Source: Branchiostoma floridae (taxonomy: Eukaryota > Chordata > Leptocardii > Amphioxiformes > Branchiostomatidae). Taken from it: 64,000 nt of DNA. The position numbers and the translations under genes were made by a program. The notes under the pieces were generated by a model. That model was not told where the DNA came from. It made no database searches and saw nothing but the letters and a program-made list of their open reading frames with translations. The DNA is taken from contig NC_049979.1 in NCBI RefSeq assembly GCF_000003815.2, positions 28,018,249 through 28,082,248 on the forward strand, written 5' to 3'. Each line of letters starts with the position of its first letter. Position 1 is the first letter of the stretch. Of this stretch, positions 41,433 to 53,190 are shown one piece after another.

Positions 41433-42589
41433 GAAGGAATTTCCCTTGGTTACAATATTCACCACACTAGCCTGTTCTCAATCAAAGGAATTTCAATTAG
41501 TCAGAGTGTGACTTCCATCACATAAGTTGGTAACTCATTGAGAGAATGGTAGAAGTATGAAGTTGGCAGGAGTTATAAGCGAGTCTCTTAGGGACCTAAA
41601 CTTCACATCCTGTCAGTGGGCTGGGGTGGTGGTAAATATGCTTGATAGGTTTAAAGAAAGCAGCTATATCAAAAGCTATAGGTGTGAGCGGCTGTACAGT
41701 GTGATATAGTCAGCTGTTGCTGCACTGTGTGCTTGGGATTAGCTGGTGCGTTACGCCGAAGGGAGATTATACAGATGCTATGCGGAAAATTTAATTTAAC
41801 TAAAACTAAAAAGGAATATTTGCAGGGACTTAAAAAAGTAGTGAATAGGGAATGGAGTAATAAAAAAAATGGATTTTTCTCAAAGGGCTGAATTGCCAAA
41901 TTTTTATTTTACAACAATGACTAAAATGGAAGTGCCATGTTGAAAGTAATTCTATTTACAGTCCTGAATATCAAAAATTCATAATCATGACAAATACAGG
42001 ACATTCATGTACAAGTGACATCTGCAACAAGTTAATACACAGACTAAATATGTCAACTAAGTACTTTCAGTATTATTACTTATTGCACATTACGATTCCA
42101 ACCATGATAGACAGACAATTCAATGAGAAGTTATAAGTCAAATGATCTGTTCCATAAGTTTGAAATTAACAATGTCCAAACTCTATGGGACCGACACAAT
42201 GTCATGATGGTTGGCTTGACATTGACTTGACATGTATCAACTGGCCTGACACAAATTTCCTCACATTCTTAAATGCAAGTACCTTACAATATTGCATTGA
42301 AAAAGTATGCATTGCACAGTGTCAGGGGAATGTACTATTACAGATATTGTTACCATACTTAGGTTACAATGTCCATTTTCTCATCATCTAGGATCGTGGA
42401 CAACAATCGTTGATATTCAACATTTGGGAATGTTTACGTAGACACTGTCCTTTCTCTTCAACATTTTTAAAACTTCATAATGGAAGGAAAGAATTCTGTC
42501 CTAACTACCACTCCCACAGATTTCATCTCTACCTCTCCCAAACTCCCCACCCCAGTAGGTTCCATAATGTTGCTCCCTCCCCTACACTC

Positions 42590-43030
42590 CATTCACCCCA
42601 ACTCCACTGCTCCCCACTCACACTCCAAAGGTCCCCTAACTCCATTGCTCCCCTCACACTCCATTGTTCCCCCCTCAGACTCCATTGCTCCCCCCTCACA
42701 CTCCATTGCTCCCCCCTCACACTCTATTGTTCCCCCCTCACACTCCATTGCTCTCCATAATCCCTTGCCCCCCTCACACTCTATTGCTCCCCCTCACACT
42801 CCATTGTTCCCCCCTCACACTCCATTGCTCCCCCTCACACTCTATTGCTCCCCCCTCACACTCTATTGCTCCCCCCCTCACACTCCATTGTTCCCCCCTC
42901 AGACTCCATTGCTCCCCCCTCACACTCTATTGCTCCCCCCTCACACTCCAATATTGCTCCCCCCCTCACACTCCATTGCTCCCCCCTCAAAGTTCCATTG
43001 CTCCCACACACTCTACTGTTCCCTCCCTTA
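42590..43030. repeat. About 22-24-bp minisatellite (CTCCATTGCTCCCCCCTCACA)
   Basis: About 18 imperfect units; the plus strand is almost free of G and the minus strand reads repeated GGGGGGAGCAATGGAGTG. It is downstream of the SLC35 stop on the transcribed minus strand, so the likely RNA is G-rich. All plus-strand frames are open; these are by-products of composition. Confidence 0.9.
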
Positions 43031-43234
43031 CATTTCATGGCTCCATTCCTTCTAACCAGAGATCTAGACAGTGTCACCCTCACTCCCTATCCCCAGTGCC
43101 CCTCTCTTCTGTCCCCCAGACTCCAAACCTACTTCCCCCTTAACATCACTCCTTCCTCCTCAGGCTCTCTACTGTCTGTGGAAGTGAATTCTGGTTAAAA
43201 CTCAAAGTGTAATGCTTCAGACTAACTATCAAAA

Positions 43235-46200
43235 CTACACCCCAACTCCATTTTGTTTGCTTGCAAGTGTCGCGTCAGAGTCTTTTGTTTGTCTACTTGG
43301 AGCTGGGTTGACAACAGGGTTCAGAGAATAGAGAAAGGTGGCCAGACAGACAATGACAATGGCAATGAAAGTAAAGACGTCAACTGGAATGCCAAAGATG
43401 TACCAGCACAAGACTGCAGTAAACATGAGTTCTAGTGCGCTGGCGAAAGTCTTGAGTATAGAGTTGAGACTCTTGAGGAACAGACTAGTGATGATGCCTA
43501 TGGCTGTTTGGTTGAGGGTGACGAGAATGACGGTTGGTTGAAGTATGGAGTTGATGCTCTCTGTAGTGAAAGCAGACAGCAGGTCGCCAGTATAGGCCAG
43601 TACACACATGTTGCAGATGATAGAGTCCAGGTACATGAAGACATTCTGCATCATGAGCGGCACGTGGCTGGTCTTCTCTCCCTTCAAAAGGAACTCCGTA
43701 TACACACCAGCAAAGCACGAGCAGAACACCTGAAACAGGAGAACTCCACAATTCAACATTTTAAGACTACTAGAAATTGAATCATGATTGTATGGTATTA
43801 GGTACATGTACATACCAAATATCCATATATGATCTGAACAAATCAACTTATAGAATAAGCTTGTAATGACTGCAACATGACCGGTGAAATCACTACAAAA
43901 AAAGGTAAACGTAGACCCATATAATATGAGGCCATAGGGACAGTGTAGGGCACAGCAGGTGGAGGCAGAGCCCAACCCTCTCCCTTCACTACCTTGTCCC
44001 TCCCCAACCAAAGTCAGGTACACATTTTATAACTGGCTTAACAAATATCTGAGCACACAGAGTATGGTAAACCAAACACATCTTCTTAAGTTTTCAGATT
44101 TTTTTTCAATCTACGGCATATACTTACTCAATTTACAGCTGCTTTGTATGATTTGCAGTATAATGGTCGAAAACTTTTTTTTTTAAATGGCTAGAAATTA
44201 ATGCATAGGAATGTCATCCATATACTATGGTCAAATCAACATGGCCTTTTCAACTGAAGATGCAAGTAAGAAATGGGAGAGCTGTTACCTGGAGAAGGAT
44301 GTGTAACAGGTTGGCGTTCAGGTGCAGACTGAGGGACTGGCCGCCAAACGACACCACGTCTCTCATGTGGGTGTCGTGCTTGATCTGTTTAACTACACAG
44401 CCAATAGTCAGCAGCAGCAGTGACAGCCACTGCATCCTACTCAGTGTCTTCTTGAACAGAACCTAAAGGAAAACAAGAAATTAATGCGACAGTAATTTGT
44501 AATGCATACTGAGTTTACCTTACTAATAGGTTAAATGTTGAAGATATTGCACTGTCAAGCTACCTTGGTATCTTTATCTTAAACTATTTCACCTCTGTGT
44601 ATGGAGGCATTGTTTTTGGCTTGTCTATATCTTTCCTTCTCTGTGTTTTGGCAGCTACTTTATTTCTAATGTATATGCTATGGTATATATACATGTACAT
44701 ATCACCACTGAGTGAAAGGATAAAAAAACTGTTACAAAATGTATGGGATGACAGGACACAAAGTTGAGTTGGTAGAATTAGACACTAATATATCAACACT
44801 CTCTAACAGCTGACAGACATTCCAGGTCATGAGGTCAATCGGAGAGGTTACTAATTCATGAGGAGGTGCCTGTATTATTTTTGTTCTGTTTGACTGATTG
44901 TGCTTTTTCAGTATTTCATACCTAGTCAACCTAATAGAGTGGCAGGAAGTGGTTAATGGACACATGTAGTTTTCATCAAAACCTTATTTGCAAATAAAGT
45001 AATCAACTAAAATTAAACATGAAATAAAACCCTAAGATTTTAGGTAGTTAAGAGATCTTTAAAGTCTTACTGCTGTACTGCTATCATCTGCAAATGATTT
45101 ATCAAATCAAGCCTAACCATGTTGGACTAGGGTAATATACCGGTACTAAGTTGCAAATGCAAACTTATGACGAAAGCAACAGAATGTTCCCACTGACCTG
45201 GAAGACGATCCCAGTGGTGACGACCCTGAACTGCAGCAGCAGGTAGTAGGTGGTGGGGTCGTACACGGCAAGGTTCACAAACTGGAGGTTGTTGTACAGA
45301 CAGTACAGCGATGCCGGCACCAAGTACAGCAGTAATACTGTGAAGGTACAGTAAGTGAGTAACATTAGGAATGTACGAAACTCAGTGGATTCAAATTTTT
45401 AGATAGTAGATTTACCAAGTATAGAAATGAGCGAGTATTGCAATTACGGTAGCATGGAGCAATGACCAAAGACATGGTAGGGAATAAGCGCCCTCTGGCA
45501 AGACTTGGCCTGTCTGCAGGTCAGACAATTCAGAAGGGATAGAAGGAAAGCTGAAATCAGGCACTATAACATGCAACCGATAGGTTGCATGGCAAAAAAC
45601 CTTTACTTATTATGAGCATGAAAGGTTGATTGTGATGGTGAGGGGACAATGTCATGGTCAAACAGTATTAAGAAATCTTACTTTATTGAATCCTTACCTT
45701 TCTTGTCCTTAGCAATGACTCTTAGCACTTCCTGAAACGAGTTGCTGTCAAAAGAGGAAAGACTTAGACTTAGGCATAAACGAGTTATCTGCATTTCTCA
45801 TGATAGTCAAGAAGATGCGTGGTGTGTCGGTATGAACAGAGCTGGCAAAAGTTGCTTTCAAACTGTGACACACATACATGCACAAACACTGACATACACA
45901 CAAGCATGCACATACAAATGATGCACAAACACACACACATGCATACAAACACACACACAGTAACACACAAACATTATGCACAAACACACATACTGTACAA
46001 TCATGTACATTTATTTCACATACACATGTGCACACACACATTTGCACACATGCATGCGAACATACACACAGACACATTCAAAGCTCATTATATAATGTGT
46101 GCAATTCCAATTTTTGTGCAAATGAATTTTGAAATATGTTAATTAATAAATGGTAGGGAATCAGTGTTTTTGATTACATGATACTCTATTTGTAATACCC

Positions 46201-49200
46201 TTTAAGCCGTCTTTGACAACTTGAAAAATTATACTCACTCTTTAACATATATCATTGAGGCCACCATCAGCTTGAAGATCTCTGTGATCATCACCACGGT
46301 AACGGTGTTGTAGGGGTAAGTGTTGTCCGCCTTCCGACTGGCAGTCACCAGGATTCCTGTACAAACAAGAGTTCTGAGACCTCATACCTCTAAAAGATAC
46401 TTAATACATTTTGTAGAGCTTTGTAAATTTCTTGACAAGTTTTCTTGTCTCATTGATAATGTAAAGAAGGCTGTGACCAACATGATTTACTACTGACAAT
46501 TGATGGTCTTCTAGACCAAAATTACATAATTTTAACCCCAAGAGCTGTCTACCACTCAAAAATCGCGACCACAGCATGTCCAGAACTCGAAATATCAAAC
46601 CAGGATGTTCTGCTGCAGTACCGCAACAAGTGACTAGGGAACCCCAAAACTAATCGTTTCAATTATCATCAACTTTCATCAAGAACTACGTACCCACATA
46701 CCAAATACCAACACATAGTATCCATACACTGTTCTCCCGGTAGTAATGCTGGTCTTCTACAAACACACCCACAAACGCTACCCAAAATATATTAACCTTG
46801 TTGGTAAAGGTAACACGGAAGAAATTTTGTGTAAAGACTAGAAAAGAAGTCAGTGAGCATCTCACTAAAACATTTTCTTCACTTAAGAAAAACAAGAATA
46901 AAACTCTTCGTGTAGTTTTTGCAGGGGGTTTCTTGAGTTTTCTTGATTTATCTTTATGTACAAGAAAACCTTTCTCTCCATGAGAAAAAATAGAACAAGA
47001 AAAAAAAATTTTTAGTAGTGTATTCTTCAAAATGAATTTTGAGCTTTGTAGGATCATGGAGAACTGCAAACATGTATATCCTGGTGAAATACAAATAAAT
47101 AGATAAACTAAACTGTATCTTACCATGGAGAACAAAGGCAGAAAAATATAAAACGAAGATGACCAAACTCTTCACATCAGGGAAGCAGAATCTCTCCCCA
47201 ACAAGACTTCCCAACTGCATGGTGACAATTATTACAACTTATAGCTGTGGGAAAGAGGATGCAAACCAACTCCTCTATTTACAGCGCATGTCAAGTAGGC
47301 TTTAAAAAATCAATATTTCAGTACAAGGCCTAAGGAAAAACATTATGTGTTTTTGATTCCTGAAAAAATAATGTCGGGCGGTAGGGATTTTTTCCTTTTC
47401 CTTTGTAAAGATGAACTACAGAAATGCTGCTTTAAATTTCACCACTCACATGTCCTTCTCAACTCCAAAATAGGCTAGGGTTGACAGGTAACCAGAAACA
47501 TAACATTTTTTCTCTTGGCCTAAAGAAAACACAGTCACTCACCCAATAAGAGGAAGCCAAAATAATGGAAGCATTAGGTGCTACATTTGTTCTTTCTTTG
47601 TATATGACTAAACACACTTCCATCACTTATTTTTGTTTGTTTATTCTTACCACATAATTGAAACAGAAGAAGAAAAAAGGAAAAAAAATGTAATGTCAAT
47701 GAGGCAATGAGGCCAAAACAGTTACTGTAAATGCAGAAACTTTTGCGGTGCTTTAATGTTTGCGGTTTTCGCGGCAGGCTCTTCACCGCAAATTTAAAAC
47801 CACCACAAACATTTTTCCATAACAGTGAGAGACTACAGTGCACGGTGCTACCAAGAAATTAAAACCACCACGAAAATAAAGTCTATTTTCCCGCTACTGC
47901 TAAATTAAATCTCTGTGAACTTAAATGCATTTACAGTAATATGCAAATGAATATTGATCCAGTACTCCAGTATTGTGAGGTGTGTCCTCAGCATCTCTCA
48001 ATCCAGGATACAGACCTGAAGTGGACTTGAAGTGGCAGGGGTTAACAAGACTGCACCTGCCTGGGGGATTAGTGAATGAACCTTGTGTACATATGGGCAG
48101 GGGGCAGTTCAATAACAAATTGCCAATTCTCTGAGGCCATATCAATTCAATTATATGGATGATATAACGATAGTTCACCTTTATTCGCGGGGTGACCTTT
48201 ATTCGTTGCTTGTTTTTAAACATGGTATTTTAGGGATGTCCAGTTGTCAGACTGTGGTTTCAAATTGTAATATTTTCAAATTATGGAGTTTGAAACTGTC
48301 GTCCGTTGACCTTATCCCTAAATACCCTGTCGTTAAGACCAATGGATATAGGTTACCCTCCGGATAAAGGTGAACTAGCGTTACACACACACAGATACAT
48401 TTTTTGTTATTTCCAAATATAGCAAAGTTTTCAATCATAAATTGTAAAATGCTGCTGCAAAATGAGCACATAAATGCAGCTGTAAGTTTCAAAGAATATT
48501 ATGATAAGAAAAAGAACAAAAATGAAGAATCTATTGTTATTTACACCAGACTCTTTGTGTACACTCAAGTCATTTGTTGAACCTTCCAGATCACTTGATA
48601 ATGGAGGCAACTTTTTTGACAGACTTTCTTTTTATTTGCATCAGCTTGGGGGTTCATAGAGGATGTCATCCATATATTCAAATTAGCATGGCCATCTATT
48701 TTAGTAAATATGATTTTGGATGGAAAGGTTCACAACCTGTTACTTAACTTTAAACTTTGTCCGTGCTAAGTGTCACTGACAATAGGTACTGGAATTTGCT
48801 GAAACATTTCACCATTTTCCAAATCTTCAAATCCAGTTGCTCAAGAGTTACTGCTATTTGGCATATCTTGTTAGCTGGATATCTAATAATCACATCCGTC
48901 ATCAACGTATATGTTATTACTTTATTACAGGGCTCGAAATACTTTTTTCTGCAAACCTGCACTGATGTGGGTTACATTGAAAATAGCCTGTACCAGACAA
49001 ATTTTACCTGCACCACTCTGAATTTAGGAATCATGGATCATACTAAAATAGTTCAGGTACCATTGCTATTTTTTTTCTTTTATACTTTATAGGTGGTAAC
49101 AGCCAATGCAGCTAAGAGCAATCCACATGCACCTACATCATATGACATTTATGTATATAACCCTGAGTACATGGACCAGTGCAGGTAGACACTAGAAATA

Positions 49201-50138
49201 CCTACACAGCTCCATTCTACCTGTACTAACCTACATATGCAGGTGGTACTTCCAGCCCCGTTATTAAAAGTTTTACTTTTCTGCCAACTCATTAGACTAA
49301 TTACTCTTTGATTTAATAATAGGCTCATTCATTTCACTTGACTTCATTTGGATCCATATACAGTGTATTTACCTTGACATTTCCACCACAATACAATAAA
49401 TAAACAAGGACATTACATATCAACATCCTTGATATACTATGTTACAGTTTTAGACTGTATTATATCCGGACACAAAATATAGAGCGCTTACCAACAAGCT
49501 TTCAACCGGTCCTCTGATCCTTATCAAGTTGAATCAGGAGAATCTTCAACACCCATGGAATTAACATGGTTCAAACCTACTAAGACCCTGAGATAGTATC
49601 CTAGAAGTTGGGCCTAAGGGCAAAATGCCTAAAGTAAACAAGTGTGGTGTCATCTATCACATTCCCTGTCAGGGCCAAAACATCCGTGGCCCTTGCCAAG
49701 AGTCCTACGCAGGGTTGGACAAGTCCACATTGTCGCGGGCAACTTTTAAAAACGCTGATCGGGCAAAGTCCCTTTCCCAGCATCAGAGACATTGAAAATC
49801 ATGAACCAGTCCCCCCTTCTCCAAGCAGAGGCTAGGCTCCGGCTGTTAAAAAAAATTTTTTTTAGTCGTTTTTATTGGGCTTTCTATTTTGTATTGTTTC
49901 TTGAAGGTTTTGACAATACAAGATACATCACTACAAAAACATACGACTAAAAAAACATTAAAAAAAAGAGCCCAACCTCTGCTTGGAAAGTAGCCCCCCA
50001 TTAAATATCTCTTTACCTACCTTGATTGATGAATAAGATCATGTAGGCTAAGAACACCGCTGCGCTCCATCTTGTTGGAAAGAGCTTACTGAGTCGCCTC
50101 CTTTTGAGGAACACCGGTACCCATTCTGATCCTGCCAT
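43235..50138 (-). CDS. SLC35-type nucleotide-sugar transporter
   Basis: Coding exons: alternative first exon 50138-50021 or 47220-47124, then 46356-46239, 45744-45698, 45337-45198, 44462-44289, 43729-43235. Phases join throughout, giving 323 or 316 residues, the normal length for the family. About ten hydrophobic segments are seen, with family hallmarks: TVTVVMITEIFKL in helix 2, YLVPASLYCLYNNLQFV, DPTTYYLLLQFRVV, LLLTIGCVVKQ and CFAGVYTEFLLK. These place it in the SLC35A/UDP-galactose-CMP-sialate branch (Pfam Nuc_sug_transp). It recalls insect senju-like proteins, but that is from memory. The expected role is antiport of a nucleotide sugar into the Golgi lumen; the substrate cannot be read from sequence. 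The tail ends hydrophilic (SRQTKDSDATLASKQNGVGV). Confidence 0.88.
44030..44250. repeat. Dispersed repeat, copy related to 9660-10145
   Basis: Shares GAGTATGGTA(A/T)ACCAAACA, CAGCTGCTTTGTA and ATGTCATCCAT...AATCAACATGG with the region near 10 kb. In an SLC35 intron. A shorter match (ATGTCATCCATATATTCAAA) is at 48660-48700. Confidence 0.45.
45855..46085. repeat. CA-rich microsatellite-like stretch
   Basis: Irregular CACACA/CATACA/CAAACA runs in an SLC35 intron. Open frames of Cys-Val or His-Thr here are by-products. Confidence 0.8.
46543..46790. repeat. Dispersed repeat, copy related to 13799-14060
   Basis: AGAGCTGTCTACCACTCAAA, GGATGTTCTG, GCAACAAG and ATCAAGAACTA in the same order as in the RAB1A intron. 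Confidence 0.6.
47124..47220 (-). CDS. SLC35 gene, alternative first exon 1b (proximal)
   Basis: 32 codons plus one base: MQLGSLVGERFCFPDVKSLV, then IFVLYFSAFVLH, ending CAT G|GTAAGA. It has the same phase as exon 1a, an ATG in good context (ACCATGC) and also encodes a first membrane helix before the shared exon at 46356. No obvious acceptor that would force it to be internal. Confidence 0.6.
47722..47939. mobile_element. TACTGTAAATGCA-family element, copy 3
   Basis: Full-length: TTACTGTAAATGCAGAAACT at the left, AAATGCATTTACAGTAA at the right, with the interior GTTTTCGCGG and AAAACCACCAC motifs. In an SLC35 intron, between exon 1a and exon 1b. Confidence 0.8.
48167..48381. mobile_element. 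GTTCACCTTTATCC-family element, copy 2
   Basis: AACGATAGTTCACCTTTATT at the left, inverse GGATAAAGGTGAACTAGCGT at the right, with central hairpin TTTCAAATTGTAATATTTTC / GGAGTTTGAAAC. In the SLC35 first intron. Confidence 0.75.
48932..49267. mobile_element. CAGGGCTCGAAAT-family element (diverged)
   Basis: Begins ACAGGGCTCGAAATACTTTT and ends with the diverged inverse TACTTCCAGCCCCGTTATT; inside, TGCACTGATGTGG and ACCTGCACC words. A better-preserved relative is at 52764-53119. Confidence 0.5.
49817..49991. mobile_element. Foldback element E (CCAAGCAGAGG termini)
   Basis: Left CTTCTCCAAGCAGAGGCTAG, right inverse GCCCAACCTCTGCTTGGAAAG (shortened), same ends as B and C near 19 kb, with A/T-rich arms. 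In the SLC35 first intron, about 30 bp from exon 1a. Confidence 0.75.
50021..50138 (-). CDS. SLC35 gene, first exon 1a (distal)
   Basis: 39 codons plus one base: MAGSEWVPVFLKRRRLSKLF, then TRWSAAVFLAYMILFINQ, the first membrane helix, ending CAA G|GTAGGT. A at -3 and G at +4 give a good start context. The join to 46356 creates QG-ILVTAS, the usual family sequence, so this is likely the main N-terminus. Confidence 0.75.
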
Positions 50139-50318
50139 CCTACTACGGCTACGGCTGCATCTTCTACTACTTTCTGGAAAAGGGAGCTGATGGATAGACA
50201 GATCTGAAAGTAAAAGGCCATCAAGCTTTTAGCTAGAATTTCATGATAGGGGGTCTTCTTTAAGTAAAATCTCTTTTAGTTTAAGTAACTAAATTAAGTT
50301 TTATTTTTATTTTAGTGA

Positions 50319-50686
50319 GGCCACACCAATTTAATTTCTTGGTTCACGGATTTTTTCATAAAAAATATGGAGCGAGAGAGTGAAATAAAAATAAAAATAA
50401 AAATTGTAAAATGGTTGGGATAAAGGTAAGGGCTAATCCAAAACATAAAGAATAAAAAGTTTTTAGCTTGAAAAAAGTACAAAAACACTATTACTGTACA
50501 GTAACAGCACATGTACCCACACTTTAAGGACCTTATAATATAAAAGCCCATTTGCTACACCAGAAAGTTGGTGAATGGTTTCATTAATGGTGAAAATTTG
50601 CTGAGTGGTAATTTTTATTTTTATTTTTTTTTCCAAAAAATAGGAGCGAGCGAATCCGTGAACCAAGAAATTAAATTGGTGTGGCC
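50319..50686. mobile_element. Harbinger-like 368-bp element, copy 1
   Basis: Begins GGCCACACCAATTTAATTTC and continues TTGGTTCACGGATT; the right end is the exact inverse (AATCCGTGAACCAAGAAATT, ending GGTGTGGCC). A 3-bp direct TGA lies at 50316-50318 and 50687-50689. Long inverted ends beginning GGCC with a T-x-A 3-bp duplication fit non-autonomous PIF/Harbinger elements. A second copy of the same 368-bp length is at 56685. It lies upstream of SLC35 exon 1a. Confidence 0.88.
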
Positions 50687-51159
50687 TGACTGAAAATTGT
50701 TGAGTGCCAAGTGTAGCACGGCGTTTACTAACTAGTGTAGCACTTGCCAAGTAACGTTGTTCACAACAGGCATGAATATTGTAGTGGGTCTAGGGGCGTC
50801 CCCTTTACAATGTGCAGGATTTTAGAGAATTTCACGTTAAAATGGTTCGTTCTAATGTATCCTGGGGGCAAAGTTACCGTCAGAGAGGTCACAGTTGAAG
50901 CTAGACTGTGACCACATGTGACCTAGTAGCATCCCTGGTCAATCAGAATGTCATGCTTGTCAGAGGAACTGCTCCCCAGTGTAAGCGCGTCTTAAGGGCG
51001 TCTTGCTTAAAGTTAAGTGCATCCAATCTAATCATATTTTTAGAACTGAGTGTCCAAAAGACGGACGGACGCATGCCTGGCTAAATTTTGGAAGGTCGTC
51101 CTCCATTGAGGGGAAGCGTGGTGTTTACCCAGGAGCAAACACAGGCTCATAGGGTTAAT

Positions 51160-51277
51160 TGCAAATATTGCAATTTAAAACATATAGTCTGTCTGTTGAC
51201 TTGACATTCCTAAATACACTGTTTTTTAAGACAACGGATATAGGTTACCAAATGGATAAAGGTGAACCAGCGTTAAC
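51160..51277. mobile_element. GTTCACCTTTATCC-family element, copy 3 (left half lost)
   Basis: The right half, with GTTGACTTGACATTCCTAAA, GGATATAGGTTACC and GGATAAAGGTGAACCAGCGT, is clear; the left end was not found. Confidence 0.6.
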
Positions 51278-52763
51278 TTTTTTCGCACCATCTTACAAGA
51301 TACACCGAGGGATACTTATTACATAAAGGAGTTACAGGTAGGGCTGACAGTGTCATGGCCATCCTGTCAACAGTGCCAAGAAAATTCTTATTGACAGGAA
51401 CATCCTGTGAACAGTACAAGAACATTCTGTTTCTGTCTTTATAGTGCATGGAAACTTCAATAACTGATGAGGGTTACAGAAACATCCTGGCAGGAAATTC
51501 TTATTGACAGGAACATCTTATCAATTTGATACAGAAAAAAAATCTTATTGACGGAAAGGTAACTGAGGAGGGTTAGAAAAACACGTTGTCAATGAATGGT
51601 ACAAGAAAAAATCTTCTTTCCAGAAACATCACAGTACAGGACTCAGGAGGATCCTGTTATTTATACCACAACAAAAAACATAATGTGTTATTGACAGGTA
51701 ACAGCATAGTGTCAAAGTTCCTTACTTGTGGAGGGTTCCAACGTGCTGCTGTGGACCCATGACTCCTGACTTCGAGTCACCGAACCTTGATCTATCCTTT
51801 ACCCATTGTATGCACAGTCAATTAAATCTTTAACATTACATGACGGTATTTACTCGTCTCGGCCTTCTTTCTTTCTTATCAGGTCAAAGGGTAAGGGTCA
51901 AGTGAGGTTATACCATTGCAAAAGCAAAATATGGGTTTCGTATAACATAATAATGTTAAATTTCAGTGTAATACAAAAATGTAGTAAATAAAAAAACCTT
52001 GATATAGTGCCCATGTATGTGTTTTCAGGTATGTTAAATATGATTACTCATTTGTATTGATATCTTAGAAAAAAATAAATTCAGCTGAAACCCCCGTTGA
52101 CTGAATTGAACTCGTTCAATGACCACATGTCGCGCGCAGTTCGAAATGTTGAAATGCTGCAGTTTTTACCGTCGATCTTTGTGGATTGATTGGATTTATG
52201 CTAATCATGTTGCAAGCTCCTCGTAGTTTTACTATTACTCAGGGCAGAATGGATGAATTAAATGCGGAGGCATGGCTCCATCTGCTATTTCTTCAGCGGC
52301 TGCCGAAACACTTTCTGTTCCTGCTCAAATTTGGTTCGGGCAAGGAGGTTAAATATTTTTTTTAACCTCCTTGGTTCGGAAAACTTCTTGAAGCGGGAGA
52401 CAATTTAAAGGGCGATGATGCAATTAACCACCGAGTATGCATAAATATCGTGATTACCATACGTCTGGAGCAGCTATACCGGCAAAATTCTTTTATAATG
52501 AGCAGATCTGTTACAACCAACCAGCTGTGAAAAGTTCCCAACAGAAGTCTGGTGGCGCTGTATGTAACGTAAACGTGCAGTGCAGCAACAGCCGGACACT
52601 TGGTTCTTGTTCAACTTGTTCTGCTCCCAGCCTTTTCAGGTTTTCAAGGTAGGTTATTGTTAGTCTACAGCTATTCAACACGTGTTATACATTTGTAGAG
52701 AGTCACAGAGACTCAATGATGCCCCATCTTGTTTGATGCTCTGATGATGCACTGATTTGTATC

Positions 52764-53119
52764 ATCAGGGCTCGAAATTCATTTTTGGGATTAGGTGCAC
52801 TGGTGCACCCAGCTTAAAAAATTAGGTGCACCAAAAAATGTTTGGGTGCACCACTTAAATGTCAGTAGAATGTCAGAAAAACCTAACAACAATTTTAGTT
52901 ACATGCTATCAAATTCTTAAGCAAGTACCATGACAGACATCTTTATTATATCTCTAACACTTAGATGTCAAGAATATGATGTATACTAGTATACTTTGAT
53001 ATCTTACATACATAAACCAAATAAAATATTTGGGTGTACCCTGTGCACCCACTGAAAATAATTGGGTGCACAGCTCCAATTTTGGGTGCACATGCACCCA
53101 GTATTTCGAGCCCTGATCA
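52764..53119. mobile_element. CAGGGCTCGAAAT-family element
   Basis: ATCAGGGCTCGAAATTCATT at the left, inverse ATTTCGAGCCCTGAT at the right. GGGTGCAC words are repeated on both sides (for example AGGTGCACTGGTGCACCC). 356 bp, non-coding, just upstream of the EAR gene start. Confidence 0.8.
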
Positions 53120-53190
53120 TACTGGGCCCTGTATTCAATAACTGTTACGAAAAACATGTTTCAGTTTAAACTCCAGACAGGATAGCCTGA

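Larger units (their letters stand above)
40637..43234. other. Convergent 3' region between AK7 and the SLC35 gene
   Basis: Holds the AK7 3' UTR (to about 41130), a SINE fragment, unremarkable AT-rich DNA and the probable SLC35 3' UTR with its C/T-rich (plus strand) minisatellite. A minus-strand AATAAA (complement of 41903-41908) could end the SLC35 transcript. Confidence 0.5.
50139..53190. other. Divergent intergenic region, SLC35 / EAR-discoidin gene
   Basis: Contains the Harbinger-like element, a partial GTTCACCTTTATCC element (51160-51277), a loose repeat built on ATTGACAGGAACATC (about 51380-51720) and the CAGGGCTCGAAAT element. A possible non-coding first exon of the EAR gene ends at TTTTCAAG|GTAGGT (52648/52649) and would join the acceptor CCAGACAG at 53180; this is weak. 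No other coding sequence was seen. Confidence 0.45.

Noticed and set aside
42410-43198. Pro/Ser/His-rich open frames on the plus strand
   Set aside because: Products of the C/T-rich minisatellite. There are no splice sites or domains, and several frames are open together.
45748-46142. Cys/Val-rich and His/Thr-rich frames near 46 kb
   Set aside because: By-products of the CA-rich stretch; no splice sites, inside an SLC35 intron.
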